The notes below the pieces were generated by a model. The model did no database searches and was not told where the DNA came from. It was given only the letters and a program-made list of their open reading frames with translations. Of a stretch of 13,116 nucleotides of DNA, positions 1-8,178 are shown one piece after another. This DNA is from an uncultured Anaerococcus sp. (GTDB lineage Bacteria; Bacillota; Clostridia; Tissierellales; Peptoniphilaceae). The stretch lies in contig NZ_CAMXYR010000043.1 in assembly GCF_947253225.1 (NCBI RefSeq), positions 1 through 13,116 on the forward strand. Reading direction: 5' to 3'. A program made the translations under genes and the position numbers. How positions within the stretch are numbered: the first letter of the stretch is position 1; each line of letters opens with the position of its first letter.

Positions 1-46
1 CACCTGTGTTAGGTCGTCGGCAGCGTCAGATGTGTATAAGAGACAG
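1..46 (+). other. Illumina Nextera adapter left at contig end (not genomic)
   Basis: Positions 14-27 read TCGTCGGCAGCGTC and 28-46 read AGATGTGTATAAGAGACAG, together the Nextera read-1 adapter with the 19-base Tn5 mosaic end. In front of it, CAC at 1-3 is the last three bases of the P5 oligo, and the ten bases 4-13 (CTGTGTTAGG) sit exactly where a 10-base i5 index would be. The order P5 tail, index, adapter, insert is that of a library molecule, so this is untrimmed sequencing oligo. Genomic sequence begins at 47. Confidence 0.97.
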
Positions 47-81
47 GAATAATATAAATAAAAATCACATATTTTTTAATT

Positions 82-86
82 AGGAG
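82..86 (+). promoter_or_regulatory. Ribosome-binding site of the S8 protease
   Basis: AGGAG lies five bases before the ATG at 92 and fixes that start. Only 45 genomic bases precede the gene. A TATAAA at 53-58 could be part of a -10 element, but the rest of any promoter would lie in missing sequence, so no promoter is called. Confidence 0.8.
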
Positions 87-91
87 AGTTT

Positions 92-3000
92 ATGAAGAAG
101 AAATATATAATCAAGGCAACTCTTGTTGCAGCCTTGTCTGTTTCATTTTTGTTCAGTGATACAGCCTTGGCTAGTGGCGAGGATGTGTCAAGCATAGCTG
201 ATAAAGAAAAAGATTCAGCAGAAACTAAAGATATAGATGTCTTAGAGGAAAAAGATAAAAATACTTCAAATGAAGAAGATAAGGCTAAAGAAGAAACTTC
301 TAAGGACTTTGAGGATAATAAAGAAATAATTCCTAGTATGGAATTGTCTAATGGTAAAGAGACTAGTAGCCCAAACCAATATGGTGATGAGAATAGAGAA
401 AATGGTGAAGAGAATAATAAAAAACCTATAGATAATAATTCTTCTAAGGAGGAAGAAAGTCCAAATACTTCCCAAAAACAAGAAGATAAGCTTGTCTACA
501 TAGCTGAATTTAAGGATAAAGAAGCTGGTAAAAAAGCAATCAAGGAGTTAGCTAAGTTAAAGAATACTAAGGTTTTATACGCTTATAACACGATTTTTAA
601 TGGTTGCGCTATAGAAACAAATCAAGAAAATTTGGATATTATTAAGGCAGTTGAAGGAATCTCGTCTGTTGAACGCTCACAAAAGGTTCAACCAATGATG
701 AATCACGCCAGAAAAGAAATCGGAGTTGATGAAGCTATCGACTACCTCAAGGCAATCAATGCCCAATTTAGCAAGAACTTTGATGGTAGAGGAATGGTCA
801 TAGCCAATATCGATACTGGAACTGATTATAGGCATAAGGCTATGAGGATAGATGATGATGCCAAAGCTTCTATGAGATTTAAGAAAGAGGTCCTCCAAGG
901 CACTGACAAAAATTTCTGGTTGAGTGATAAGATTCCTCATGCTTTCAATTATTATAATGGTGGCAAAATTACAGTAGAAAAATACGATGATGGTAGCGAC
1001 TACCACGATCCACATGGAATGCACATAGCTGGTATTCTTGCTGGAAATGATACTGATGAAGACATTAAAAATTTTAAGGGAATTGATGGAATTGCACCTA
1101 ATGCTCAAATATTTTCGTACAAGATGTATTCAGATTCTGGGGATGGATTCGCTGGAGATGAAACTATGTTCCATGCTATAGAAGATGCCATTAAACACAA
1201 GGTTGATGTAGTTTCCGTATCATCTGGTTTTACAGGAACAGGTCTTGTAGGTGAAAAATATTGGCAAGCTATTAGAGCTTTAAGAAAAGCTGGTATTCCA
1301 ATGGTTGTAGCAACAGGTAACTATGCAACTTCAGCATCAAGTTCTTCTTGGGATTTAGTTGCCAATAACCAACTAAAAATGACCGATACTGGAAATGTTA
1401 CAAGAACTGCTGCTCATGAAGATGCCATAGCAGTTGCTTCTGCTAAAAACCAAATTGTAGAATTTGATAAGGTTAATATCGGAGGAGAGAGCTTCAAGTA
1501 TAGAAATATAGGAACATTTTTCGATAAAAACAAAATAATAACCAATGATGATGGCACAAAGGCTCCTGACAAGTTGAAATTTGTATATATAGGCAAGGGT
1601 CAAGATCATGACTTAGTAGGCTTAGACCTTAAAGGCAAGATTGCAGTAATGGATAGAATCTATACAAAAGATTTAAAATTTGCCTTCAAAAGGGCAGCAG
1701 ATAAGGGTGCTCGTGCAATAATGGTTGTAAACACCGTAAACTATTACAACAGGGACAACTGGACTGTGCTTCCTGCTATGGGTTATGAAGAAGATGAAGG
1801 AACAACTTGCCAAGTATTTTCAGTATCAGGGGATGATGGATTAAAAATTTGGAACATGATTAATCCTAGAAAGAAAACAAAAGTTAGAAGAAACAACAAG
1901 GAAGACTTTAAGGATAAAATCGACCAATATTACCCAATTGATATGGCAAGCTTTAATGCAAACCAACCAAATGTTGGAGATGAAAAAGAGCTTGACTTTA
2001 GCTTTGCTCCTGATACAGATAAGGAACTTTACAAAGAAGAAGTAATAGTTCCAGCAGGTTCTACATCTTGGGGTCCAAGAATTGACCTCTTACTAAAACC
2101 AGATGTATCAGCTCCTGGTAAAAACATAAAGTCAACCCTAAATGTAATTGATGGTAAGTCAACCTATGGTTATATGTCAGGAACAAGTATGGCTACTCCT
2201 GTTGTGGCAGCCTCAACCGTATTGATTAGACCAAAACTAAAGGAAATGCTTGAAAGACCTGTGCTTAAAAATCTTCAAGGAGATGACAAGATAGACCTTA
2301 CAAGTCTTACAAAAATCGCCCTCCAAAATACAGCAAGGCCAATGATGGATGCGACTTCTTGGAAAGAAAAAAGCCAATACTATGCTTCACCTAGACAACA
2401 AGGGGCAGGACTTATCAATGTAGCCAATGCCTTGAGAAACGATGTTGTAGCTTGCTTTAAAAATAAAGACTCCACAGGTTTGGTAAATTCTTATGGTTCA
2501 ATTTCCCTTAAAGAAATCAAGGGTAAAGAAAAATATTTCACAATCAAGCTTCACAATACCTCTGACAGGGCTCTAACCTTCAAGGTTTCATCATCAGCCA
2601 TAACAACTGATAGTCTAACTGATAGACTAAAACTTGATGAAACCTACAAGGATGAGAAATCTCAAGATGGTAAGCAAGTTGTTCCAGAAATGCACCCTGA
2701 AAAAATAAATGGAGCAAAGATAACTTTCGAGCACGATACATTCACCATAGCACCAAATTCAAGCTATGACTTAAAAGCTGTGATAAATGTTGGAGATGCA
2801 AAAGATAAGAATAAGTTTGTAGAATCATTTATTAACTTCGAATCAGTAGAAGAAATGGAAGCTTTAAACTCAAAGGATAAAAAAATAAACTTCCAACCAT
2901 CACTATCAATGCCTCTAATGGGTTTTGCTGGAAATTGGAATAATGAACCAATCCTTGACAAATGGGCTTGGGAAGAAGGCTCAAAATCAAAGACTATGGA

Positions 3001-6000
3001 AGGCTATGATGATGATGGGAAACCAAAGCTTCCTGGAACATTGAACAAGGGTATCGGTGGAGAACATGGTATAGATAAATTTAATCCAGCTGCCGTTATC
3101 CAAAACAGAAAAGATGGAAATACAAAATCACTTGATCAAGATCCTGATTTATTTGCACTAAATAACAACCAAGGATTATTTGATCCATCACAAAGCGAAT
3201 CAAAAGTCGCAAGAGTTTATCCGCTTGATTCTAAGGGACAAACACAAGAAGTTCAAATAGAAAGAGGGCTAACACCTTCCCCACTTGTTCTAAGAAGTGC
3301 AGAAGAAGGACTAATTTCAATTGTAAACACCAACGAAGAAGGAGAAAACCAAAAAGACCTTAAAGTTGTATCAAGAGAGCACTTCATAAGAGGAATTCTA
3401 AATTCTAAGAGAAATGACGCTAAGGGTATCAAATCATCCAAATTAAAAGTTTGGGGAGATTTGAAATGGGATGGACTAATCTATAACCCAAGAGGTAGAG
3501 AAGAAAATGCACCAGATGTTGATACTAACCAAGACCCAGCTTCTAAAATCAGAGGACAATTTGAACCAATAGCTGAAGGTCAATACTTCTACAAATTCAA
3601 ATATAGATTAACCAAGGATTATCCATGGCAAGTTTCCTATATACCAGTAAAAATTGATAATACAGCTCCAAAAATTATTTCAATTGATTTTTCTAATCCA
3701 GATAAAATTAAATTGATCGCAAAAGACACCTACCACAAGGTAAAAGATGAGTACAAACACGAAACCTTGTTTGTAAGAGATCAAAAAGCACATCCTGAGA
3801 AATTTGAAGAAGTTGCTAACGAAGTATGGTATGCAGGAGCAGCTATAGTTGACGAGTACGGAGATGTTGAAAGAAACCTTGACGTAAAATATGCAGGAGA
3901 AGGCGAAGGTAGACATAGAAAGCTTGATGATAATGGAAATACTATCTACGAAATTAGCGGAGCAGGAGATTTAAGAGGAAAAATCATCGAAGTAATCGCC
4001 CTAGATGGAGCAAGCAACTTCACCAAAATCCATAGGATTAAATTTGATAATAAAGCTGACGCAAAAGGAATGATTTCTTATTACCTAGTAGATCCTGAGA
4101 AAGATGCTTCTTCTTACAAAAAACTAGGTGAAATTTCTGAAGAAAAACTCAAAAATGCTCAAAGTCCTGAAGCTTCAAATAAGGCAGAAGAAAAGAAAGA
4201 TACTGTTGAGGAAAATCCTATAGAGGGACCTTCAAATCTAGAGTTAAACAAAGAAATCTCTACTGTTAGAGGCCTTGAAGATAAAGACCTAAAGAAACTA
4301 GTTAAAAAGAAATATAAGCAAGAAGTCGACTATGTAAATGGTGGAAAAAGAACAGTAGAACTTGATTATCAATATGATGAAAATGGAAATATAAAAGCCT
4401 ATGAAGATGGAAGTGCTCTAGAATATGAAACTGAGAAACTTGATGATGTTAAATCAAAGCTTGGTGGAGTATTAAGCCCATCAAAGGATGGACATTTTGA
4501 AATTCTTGGAGAAGTAAATAATGTATCCAAATATGCTAAGGCTTACTATGGCAATGACTTTAAATTAATAGAAATTAAGGCAAGTAAATACGACCCACAA
4601 ACAAAAACTCTAACCTTTGACTTATTCGCAAACACAAATGATGTAGTCGATGGCCTATCATTTACGGGCGATATGAATATCCTTGTAAAAGATAAGGGGC
4701 AAACAAAAGCTAAAACGAAAATAAGGATGCCTGAAAAGAAGGAAGAGGTCGAAGAAGCCTCTCCTTATGCTTCAAGCTATGGTAATATTATCGAACTCGG
4801 TGAAGGAGACTTAGCTAAGAAAAAACCAAAAAATCCAAGTGAAATGGATACAGGCATGATGTTCTACGATCAAGAAAAGGGTCAATATGTATTAAACGAT
4901 AACATGATTATAAGAAAGGGTTATGCCCTAAGAGTTACTACATTTAACCCAGGAAAAACTGATATGCTTGATGGAAATGGAGTTTATAGCAAGGAAGATA
5001 TAGAAAAAATTCAAAAGACTGCCCCTAACATCAAAGTTTTATCACAAAAAACAATCTACTGTGATAGTAGGAATGTTAAAGATGGAAGAAGCACTCAATC
5101 AGTCCTTATGTCAGCCTTGGATGGCTTTAATATAGTTAGATATCAAGTATTTACATTCAAGACTAATGATAAGGGAGAGGCTATAGATAAGGATGGAAAC
5201 CTTGTTACAGATTCCTCTAAACTAGTTCTACTTGGCAAAGATGGCAAGGAATATCTTGGTGATTATAAGTCTAATGTAGAAGCTGTTAAGGAAGATGGGG
5301 CAATGTTATTTATTGACACAAAACCTGTAAGCCTAACTATGGACAAAAACTATTTCAATCCATCAAAGTCAAATAAGATTTATGTAAGAAATCCTGAATT
5401 CTATCTTAGAGGTAAAATTTCTGATAAGGGTGGATTTAACTGGGAAATGAGAGTTAATGAGTCAGTAGTAGATAACTATCTAATATATGGTGATTTACAC
5501 ATTGACAACACAAGAGACTTTAACATTAAGCTTGATGTAAAGGATGGGGACATCATGGACTGGGGAATGAAAGACTACAAGGCAAATGGATTCCCAGACA
5601 AGGTTAAAGATATGGATAGAAATGTCTACCTACAAACTGGTTATAGTAATCTTAATGCCAAGGCTGTTGGAGTTCATTACCAATTCCTCTATGATAATGT
5701 TAAGCCTGAAGTAAAAGTTGACCCTGAAGGAAATACTTCAATCGAATATGCTAAAGATAAATTTGTTAGATTTAACATAAGTGATAAAAGAAATAATGAC
5801 CTAGCAGGAGAAATTCAAGACCAACATATTTATGTAAATGGTAAAGAATATAAGTCTCTTGATGATATAAAAGATATAGGTGATAAAGAGCTTAAAATAA
5901 AAGTTGTTGTAACAGATTTTGCAAGAAATACTACCGTAAAAGAATTTACCATAAATAAAGATACTGGAGATCTAGTTGAAGAAAAATCTCAAACAGTCAA

Positions 6001-6601
6001 AGTTTCTCTTCAAAATGATAAAGAATCAAGTACAGATATAGTAGTTGGTGAAGACTTCATCCTTCCAGCCTACAAGGGAGAGATAGAAGAAGGATACCAA
6101 TTTGATGGTTGGGAAATTCTAGGAGTAGAGGGCAAAAGAGAGCCTGGTTATGTATTATTTGTAACAAAAGAAACGACTATAAAACCAATCTTTAAGAAAA
6201 TTGAGGTTAAAAAGCAGGAAGAAAATAAACCTACTTTTGATATCAATAAGAAACAACAACAAACTCAACCTCAAGTAGACCCTAGCCAAACAAATGAGGG
6301 AGACGGTTCAACAGACTTACCAAACGAAAACACTTCAAGTCAAACAGATGAACCAAGCGAAAATAAGATTAAAGTTCCTAGTAAGTCAGACAACAAAAAT
6401 AATGGTAACGAAAGAATAGGTGAATCTGGACATAAGAAAGTAGTTGGTGATAAAAAAGACAAGAAAAATTCAAAAGAAGAATCAAAAACTAATGAATCTT
6501 CGAATAAAAATGTGAAAACAGGTGTCTATGGCATATCAAGTGCCATTGCTAGCTTTTTTTCAGCAAGTCTTGGTTTATTTACAACAAAAAAGAAAAAATA
6601 A
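92..6601 (+). CDS. Large cell-wall-anchored S8 (subtilisin-family) serine protease, C5a-peptidase/lactocepin type
   Basis: A 2169-residue secreted endopeptidase expected at the cell surface. Residues 1-27 are a signal peptide (cleavage after ALA). Residues 28-130 are acidic, Asn/Ser/Lys/Glu-rich and probably disordered. About 132-205 resembles an I9 propeptide that would be removed on activation. The catalytic domain shows Asp241 (IDTGTD), His308 (HGMHIAG, where HGTH is usual), oxyanion-hole Asn410 (ATGN) and Ser699 (GTSMATP). A protease-associated (PA) domain is inserted at about 460-600. An Fn3-like domain starts near 807 and includes MPLMGFAGNW near 940, a hallmark of streptococcal C5a peptidases and lactocepins. 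Ig-like stretches follow (VDNTAPKI near 1188; about 1755-1870), then an InlB-like B-repeat module (about 1970-2033), a disordered wall-spanning tail, and a sorting signal NVKTG (2140-2144) with hydrophobic helix and KKKK end. Substrate is unknown; host proteins or nutrient proteins are both possible. The reading frame is intact. Confidence 0.93.
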   Translation: MKKKYIIKATLVAALSVSFLFSDTALASGEDVSSIADKEKDSAETKDIDVLEEKDKNTSNEEDKAKEETSKDFEDNKEIIPSMELSNGKETSSPNQYGDENRENGEENNKKPIDNNSSKEEESPNTSQKQEDKLVYIAEFKDKEAGKKAIKELAKLKNTKVLYAYNTIFNGCAIETNQENLDIIKAVEGISSVERSQKVQPMMNHARKEIGVDEAIDYLKAINAQFSKNFDGRGMVIANIDTGTDYRHKAMRIDDDAKASMRFKKEVLQGTDKNFWLSDKIPHAFNYYNGGKITVEKYDDGSDYHDPHGMHIAGILAGNDTDEDIKNFKGIDGIAPNAQIFSYKMYSDSGDGFAGDETMFHAIEDAIKHKVDVVSVSSGFTGTGLVGEKYWQAIRALRKAGIPMVVATGNYATSASSSSWDLVANNQLKMTDTGNVTRTAAHEDAIAVASAKNQIVEFDKVNIGGESFKYRNIGTFFDKNKIITNDDGTKAPDKLKFVYIGKGQDHDLVGLDLKGKIAVMDRIYTKDLKFAFKRAADKGARAIMVVNTVNYYNRDNWTVLPAMGYEEDEGTTCQVFSVSGDDGLKIWNMINPRKKTKVRRNNKEDFKDKIDQYYPIDMASFNANQPNVGDEKELDFSFAPDTDKELYKEEVIVPAGSTSWGPRIDLLLKPDVSAPGKNIKSTLNVIDGKSTYGYMSGTSMATPVVAASTVLIRPKLKEMLERPVLKNLQGDDKIDLTSLTKIALQNTARPMMDATSWKEKSQYYASPRQQGAGLINVANALRNDVVACFKNKDSTGLVNSYGSISLKEIKGKEKYFTIKLHNTSDRALTFKVSSSAITTDSLTDRLKLDETYKDEKSQDGKQVVPEMHPEKINGAKITFEHDTFTIAPNSSYDLKAVINVGDAKDKNKFVESFINFESVEEMEALNSKDKKINFQPSLSMPLMGFAGNWNNEPILDKWAWEEGSKSKTMEGYDDDGKPKLPGTLNKGIGGEHGIDKFNPAAVIQNRKDGNTKSLDQDPDLFALNNNQGLFDPSQSESKVARVYPLDSKGQTQEVQIERGLTPSPLVLRSAEEGLISIVNTNEEGENQKDLKVVSREHFIRGILNSKRNDAKGIKSSKLKVWGDLKWDGLIYNPRGREENAPDVDTNQDPASKIRGQFEPIAEGQYFYKFKYRLTKDYPWQVSYIPVKIDNTAPKIISIDFSNPDKIKLIAKDTYHKVKDEYKHETLFVRDQKAHPEKFEEVANEVWYAGAAIVDEYGDVERNLDVKYAGEGEGRHRKLDDNGNTIYEISGAGDLRGKIIEVIALDGASNFTKIHRIKFDNKADAKGMISYYLVDPEKDASSYKKLGEISEEKLKNAQSPEASNKAEEKKDTVEENPIEGPSNLELNKEISTVRGLEDKDLKKLVKKKYKQEVDYVNGGKRTVELDYQYDENGNIKAYEDGSALEYETEKLDDVKSKLGGVLSPSKDGHFEILGEVNNVSKYAKAYYGNDFKLIEIKASKYDPQTKTLTFDLFANTNDVVDGLSFTGDMNILVKDKGQTKAKTKIRMPEKKEEVEEASPYASSYGNIIELGEGDLAKKKPKNPSEMDTGMMFYDQEKGQYVLNDNMIIRKGYALRVTTFNPGKTDMLDGNGVYSKEDIEKIQKTAPNIKVLSQKTIYCDSRNVKDGRSTQSVLMSALDGFNIVRYQVFTFKTNDKGEAIDKDGNLVTDSSKLVLLGKDGKEYLGDYKSNVEAVKEDGAMLFIDTKPVSLTMDKNYFNPSKSNKIYVRNPEFYLRGKISDKGGFNWEMRVNESVVDNYLIYGDLHIDNTRDFNIKLDVKDGDIMDWGMKDYKANGFPDKVKDMDRNVYLQTGYSNLNAKAVGVHYQFLYDNVKPEVKVDPEGNTSIEYAKDKFVRFNISDKRNNDLAGEIQDQHIYVNGKEYKSLDDIKDIGDKELKIKVVVTDFARNTTVKEFTINKDTGDLVEEKSQTVKVSLQNDKESSTDIVVGEDFILPAYKGEIEEGYQFDGWEILGVEGKREPGYVLFVTKETTIKPIFKKIEVKKQEENKPTFDINKKQQQTQPQVDPSQTNEGDGSTDLPNENTSSQTDEPSENKIKVPSKSDNKNNGNERIGESGHKKVVGDKKDKKNSKEESKTNESSNKNVKTGVYGISSAIASFFSASLGLFTTKKKK

Positions 6602-6610
6602 AAACTTTAA

Positions 6611-6645
6611 AAAGAAGTCGCTAGAAGCAGCGACTTCTTTTTTTT
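6611..6645 (+). terminator. Rho-independent terminator of the S8 protease
   Basis: AAAGAAGTCGCT (6611-6622) pairs perfectly with AGCGACTTCTTT (6629-6640) around a six-base loop, and the T run continues to 6645. It begins ten bases after the protease stop codon. The A-rich left arm might also give some termination on the other strand. Confidence 0.93.
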
Positions 6646-6691
6646 AGGAAAACTTAATGGTTAATTGCAATGTGAGAATAAAAAATAGGAC

Positions 6692-6730
6692 AAAAAACAA
6701 AGGTTGGTGCAGATATTTATGCACCAGCCT
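6692..6730 (-). terminator. Rho-independent terminator of the flavodiiron gene
   Basis: Read on the minus strand, AGGCTGGTGCA (6730-6720) and TGCACCAACCT (6711-6701) form an 11-bp stem with one C-A mismatch and an 8-base loop, followed by TTGTTTTTTG (down to about 6692). It lies about 20 bases past the flavodiiron stop and faces the protease terminator. The 46 bases between the two hairpins hold nothing recognisable. Confidence 0.85.
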
Positions 6731-6747
6731 CTTAAATTTCAAAATTA

Positions 6748-7962
6748 TTATCTTTTGCTATCCATATCAGCCTTTATAGCCTTGGCAAGTTCAGCTATTT
6801 GGTCAACTTGCTCAATCTTGACACCAGAATTTATTTTTACATCTTCTCCAATGTAGTCAATCTTTGCGGTTGAAAGAATTTCCTTGGAAATTTCAAGACT
6901 TCTACCACCCCATGACCAGTTATTTAAGAAAGATACACTCCTATTAGTAAAGCCAGTACCTACAAGCTCTCTTAGGAAGGCATCCATCTTGTAATATAGA
7001 CCTGAGTTGTAGTTTATAGGAGCAAAAACTGAGTGAGAATACTTGTGGCAATCACTTATTGGGTATGAAACGTCCCAGTCAGCTACATCGTAAGTTTTGA
7101 TATTTTCAACTCCCAATTCAGCAAGTTTAGTTGCGAGAATATCAGCAGCTTCTTCTGTATCTCCATACATTGATGCATAGACAATAACAACACCTTCTTC
7201 TTCAGGAGTATAGGTGGACCACTTATTATACTTATCCATAATAAATTCTATAGAATCCTTATCAGTATAAACTGGACCATGTAGAGGAAGAATAGCATTT
7301 ATTGGAAGTCCATCAATTTTCTTGAAGGCATTTTGAACCATTTTTCCAAACTTTCCTACTATATTAATATAGTATCTTCTTGCTTGCTCTAGCCAATCAC
7401 CCTTGTGGATTACATTTTTAGCATGAATATGACCTTCAATAACGTTGAATGAACCGAAAGCATCAGCAGAAAATAGGATGCCTTCATTTGGCACATAAGT
7501 CATCATTACTTCTGGCCAGTGAACCATTGGAGTAAAAACAAATTTAAGAGTTCTTTTACCAATATTCAACTCATCCCCATCTTTTACTTCGTAATATCTA
7601 TCCTTAAATTCATCGTTATAAAATTGCTCATAGAATTTGAAAGTCTTGGCATTACCAACAAACTTAGCATTTGGCCATTCTCTCATACAAAAATCTATAT
7701 TTCTACAGTGGTCCGGTTCCATATGCTCAATTACTATGTAATCAAGGTCTTCTCCATTCAAGGCAGCCTTAATATTTTCTAGGTATCTTCTTGTAAAAGC
7801 AGCTTCTACAGAATCCATCAAAACATTTTTTTCATCCTTGATTACATAAGAACTATAGGAAACTCCATTTGTTAACTCAAACATATTCTCGAATCTATCT
7901 ATTCTTCTATCGTTTACACCGACCCAATAGATATTATCTAAGACTTCAATAATATTGTGCAT
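6748..7962 (-). CDS. fprA: A-type flavodiiron protein (FprA family), O2/NO reductase
   Basis: A cytoplasmic 404-residue enzyme, the usual length for a class A flavodiiron protein. These proteins reduce O2 to water (some reduce NO to N2O) at a di-iron site fed by FMN, with electrons usually from rubredoxin. The N-terminal metallo-beta-lactamase-like domain (about 1-250) has a complete ligand set: His80-x-Glu82-x-Asp84-His85, His148 (VHWPE), Asp167 (SADAFG) and His228 (LPLHGP). The C-terminal flavodoxin domain (about 256-404) has the FMN phosphate loop SMYGDT (264-269). There is no fused rubredoxin or NADH-oxidoreductase domain, so a separate donor is needed; none is encoded here. The start is fixed by AAGGAG five bases upstream (7968-7973). 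It is transcribed alone, divergently from the acyl-CoA dehydrogenase, behind a Fur/PerR-like box, which fits oxygen defence in an anaerobe. O2 versus NO preference cannot be told from sequence. Confidence 0.95.
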   Translation of the reverse strand: MHNIIEVLDNIYWVGVNDRRIDRFENMFELTNGVSYSSYVIKDEKNVLMDSVEAAFTRRYLENIKAALNGEDLDYIVIEHMEPDHCRNIDFCMREWPNAKFVGNAKTFKFYEQFYNDEFKDRYYEVKDGDELNIGKRTLKFVFTPMVHWPEVMMTYVPNEGILFSADAFGSFNVIEGHIHAKNVIHKGDWLEQARRYYINIVGKFGKMVQNAFKKIDGLPINAILPLHGPVYTDKDSIEFIMDKYNKWSTYTPEEEGVVIVYASMYGDTEEAADILATKLAELGVENIKTYDVADWDVSYPISDCHKYSHSVFAPINYNSGLYYKMDAFLRELVGTGFTNRSVSFLNNWSWGGRSLEISKEILSTAKIDYIGEDVKINSGVKIEQVDQIAELAKAIKADMDSKR

Positions 7963-7999
7963 TATAACTCCTTTGAAAACTATTTTATTAACTAATAAT

Positions 8000-8028
8000 A
8001 TTATACCAGAAATTAATAAAAATGAAAT
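8000..8028 (-). promoter_or_regulatory. Candidate promoter P1 of the flavodiiron gene (extended -10)
   Basis: On the minus strand TATAAT lies at 8005-8000, preceded by TGG (an extended -10, TGnTATAAT). The -35 at 8028-8023 (ATTTCA) is weak, with 17 bases between. Transcription would start about 30 bases before the ATG. The region is very AT-rich, so chance TATAAT matches are likely and the TG extension is the main support. Confidence 0.6.
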
Positions 8029-8054
8029 TATATATAAATGATTATTATTATCAG
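8027..8054 (-). promoter_or_regulatory. Candidate promoter P2 of the flavodiiron gene
   Basis: On the minus strand CTGATA (8054-8049, four of six matches to TTGACA) and TATAAT (8032-8027) are separated by 16 bases. In this alternative the Fur/PerR-like box falls between -35 and -10, the usual place for a repressor site. P1 and P2 overlap and the sequence alone cannot choose between them. Confidence 0.4.
8039..8053. promoter_or_regulatory. Fur/PerR-type operator (7-1-7 box)
   Basis: TGATTATTATTATCA matches the Fur-family 7-1-7 consensus TGATAATnATTATCA at 13 of 14 defined positions and the PerR consensus TTATAATnATTATAA at 11 of 14. It lies 77 bases before the flavodiiron ATG and overlaps promoter candidate P2. 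PerR control of flavodiiron genes is known in Clostridium acetobutylicum. The bases also form part of an inverted repeat (GATTATTA at 8040-8047, TAATAATC at 8055-8062), so another dimeric regulator is possible. Which Fur-family member would bind is not known. Confidence 0.55.
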
Positions 8055-8101
8055 TAATAATCTAAAATAAATTAAATTTATAAATCAATTAAAAAAGTAT
8101 G

Positions 8102-8129
8102 TTAGAAATAATTTATTTGGGTATATAAT
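8102..8129 (+). promoter_or_regulatory. Candidate promoter of the acyl-CoA dehydrogenase gene
   Basis: TATAAT at 8124-8129 is a perfect -10 element. The -35 is poor: TTAGAA at 8102-8107 with a 16-base spacer matches three of six. A weak -35 suggests activator dependence or another start. Transcription would begin near 8136, giving a leader of about 52 bases. Confidence 0.55.
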
Positions 8130-8147
8130 ATGTGAAAACTATTACAA
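8130..8147. promoter_or_regulatory. Possible Rex (NADH/NAD+-sensing repressor) operator
   Basis: ATGTGAA-AACT-ATTACAA has the 7-4-7 layout of a Rex site and matches TTGTGAAnnnnTTCACAA at 11 of 14 positions (10 of 14 to the clostridial form TTGTTAAnnnnTTAACAA). It directly follows the -10 and covers the expected transcription start, a typical repressor position. Rex sites upstream of bcd operons are known in clostridia. The two arms are imperfect complements, so this stays tentative. Confidence 0.35.
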
Positions 8148-8172
8148 CAAGTAAAATTTTATAAAATAATTT

Positions 8173-8178
8173 AAGGAG
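8173..8178 (+). promoter_or_regulatory. Ribosome-binding site of the acyl-CoA dehydrogenase fusion
   Basis: AAGGAG lies nine bases before the ATG at 8188, supporting that start. The protein then begins MGYSLPKDLEEF, with no extra N-terminal extension before the acyl-CoA dehydrogenase fold. Confidence 0.8.

Noticed and set aside
28..46. Tn5 mosaic end that could mark a transposon
   Set aside because: It is preceded by the synthetic read-1 adapter, an index and the P5 tail, so it comes from library preparation, not from a mobile element.
677..1108. Open frame of 143 codons antisense to the protease catalytic domain
   Set aside because: No ribosome-binding site or promoter was evident, its composition looks like a reversed coding strand, and the overlapping sense frame encodes conserved catalytic motifs.
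7519..7782. Open frame of 87 codons antisense to the flavodiiron gene
   Set aside because: It overlaps conserved iron-ligand codons of the real gene and no Shine-Dalgarno sequence was evident; most likely a shadow.
7974..8143. 11-base repeat TGAAAACTATT at 7974-7984 and 8133-8143 as a paired operator
   Set aside because: The first copy lies beside the flavodiiron ribosome-binding site and lacks the second half of the Rex-like site; in such AT-rich DNA this is likely chance.
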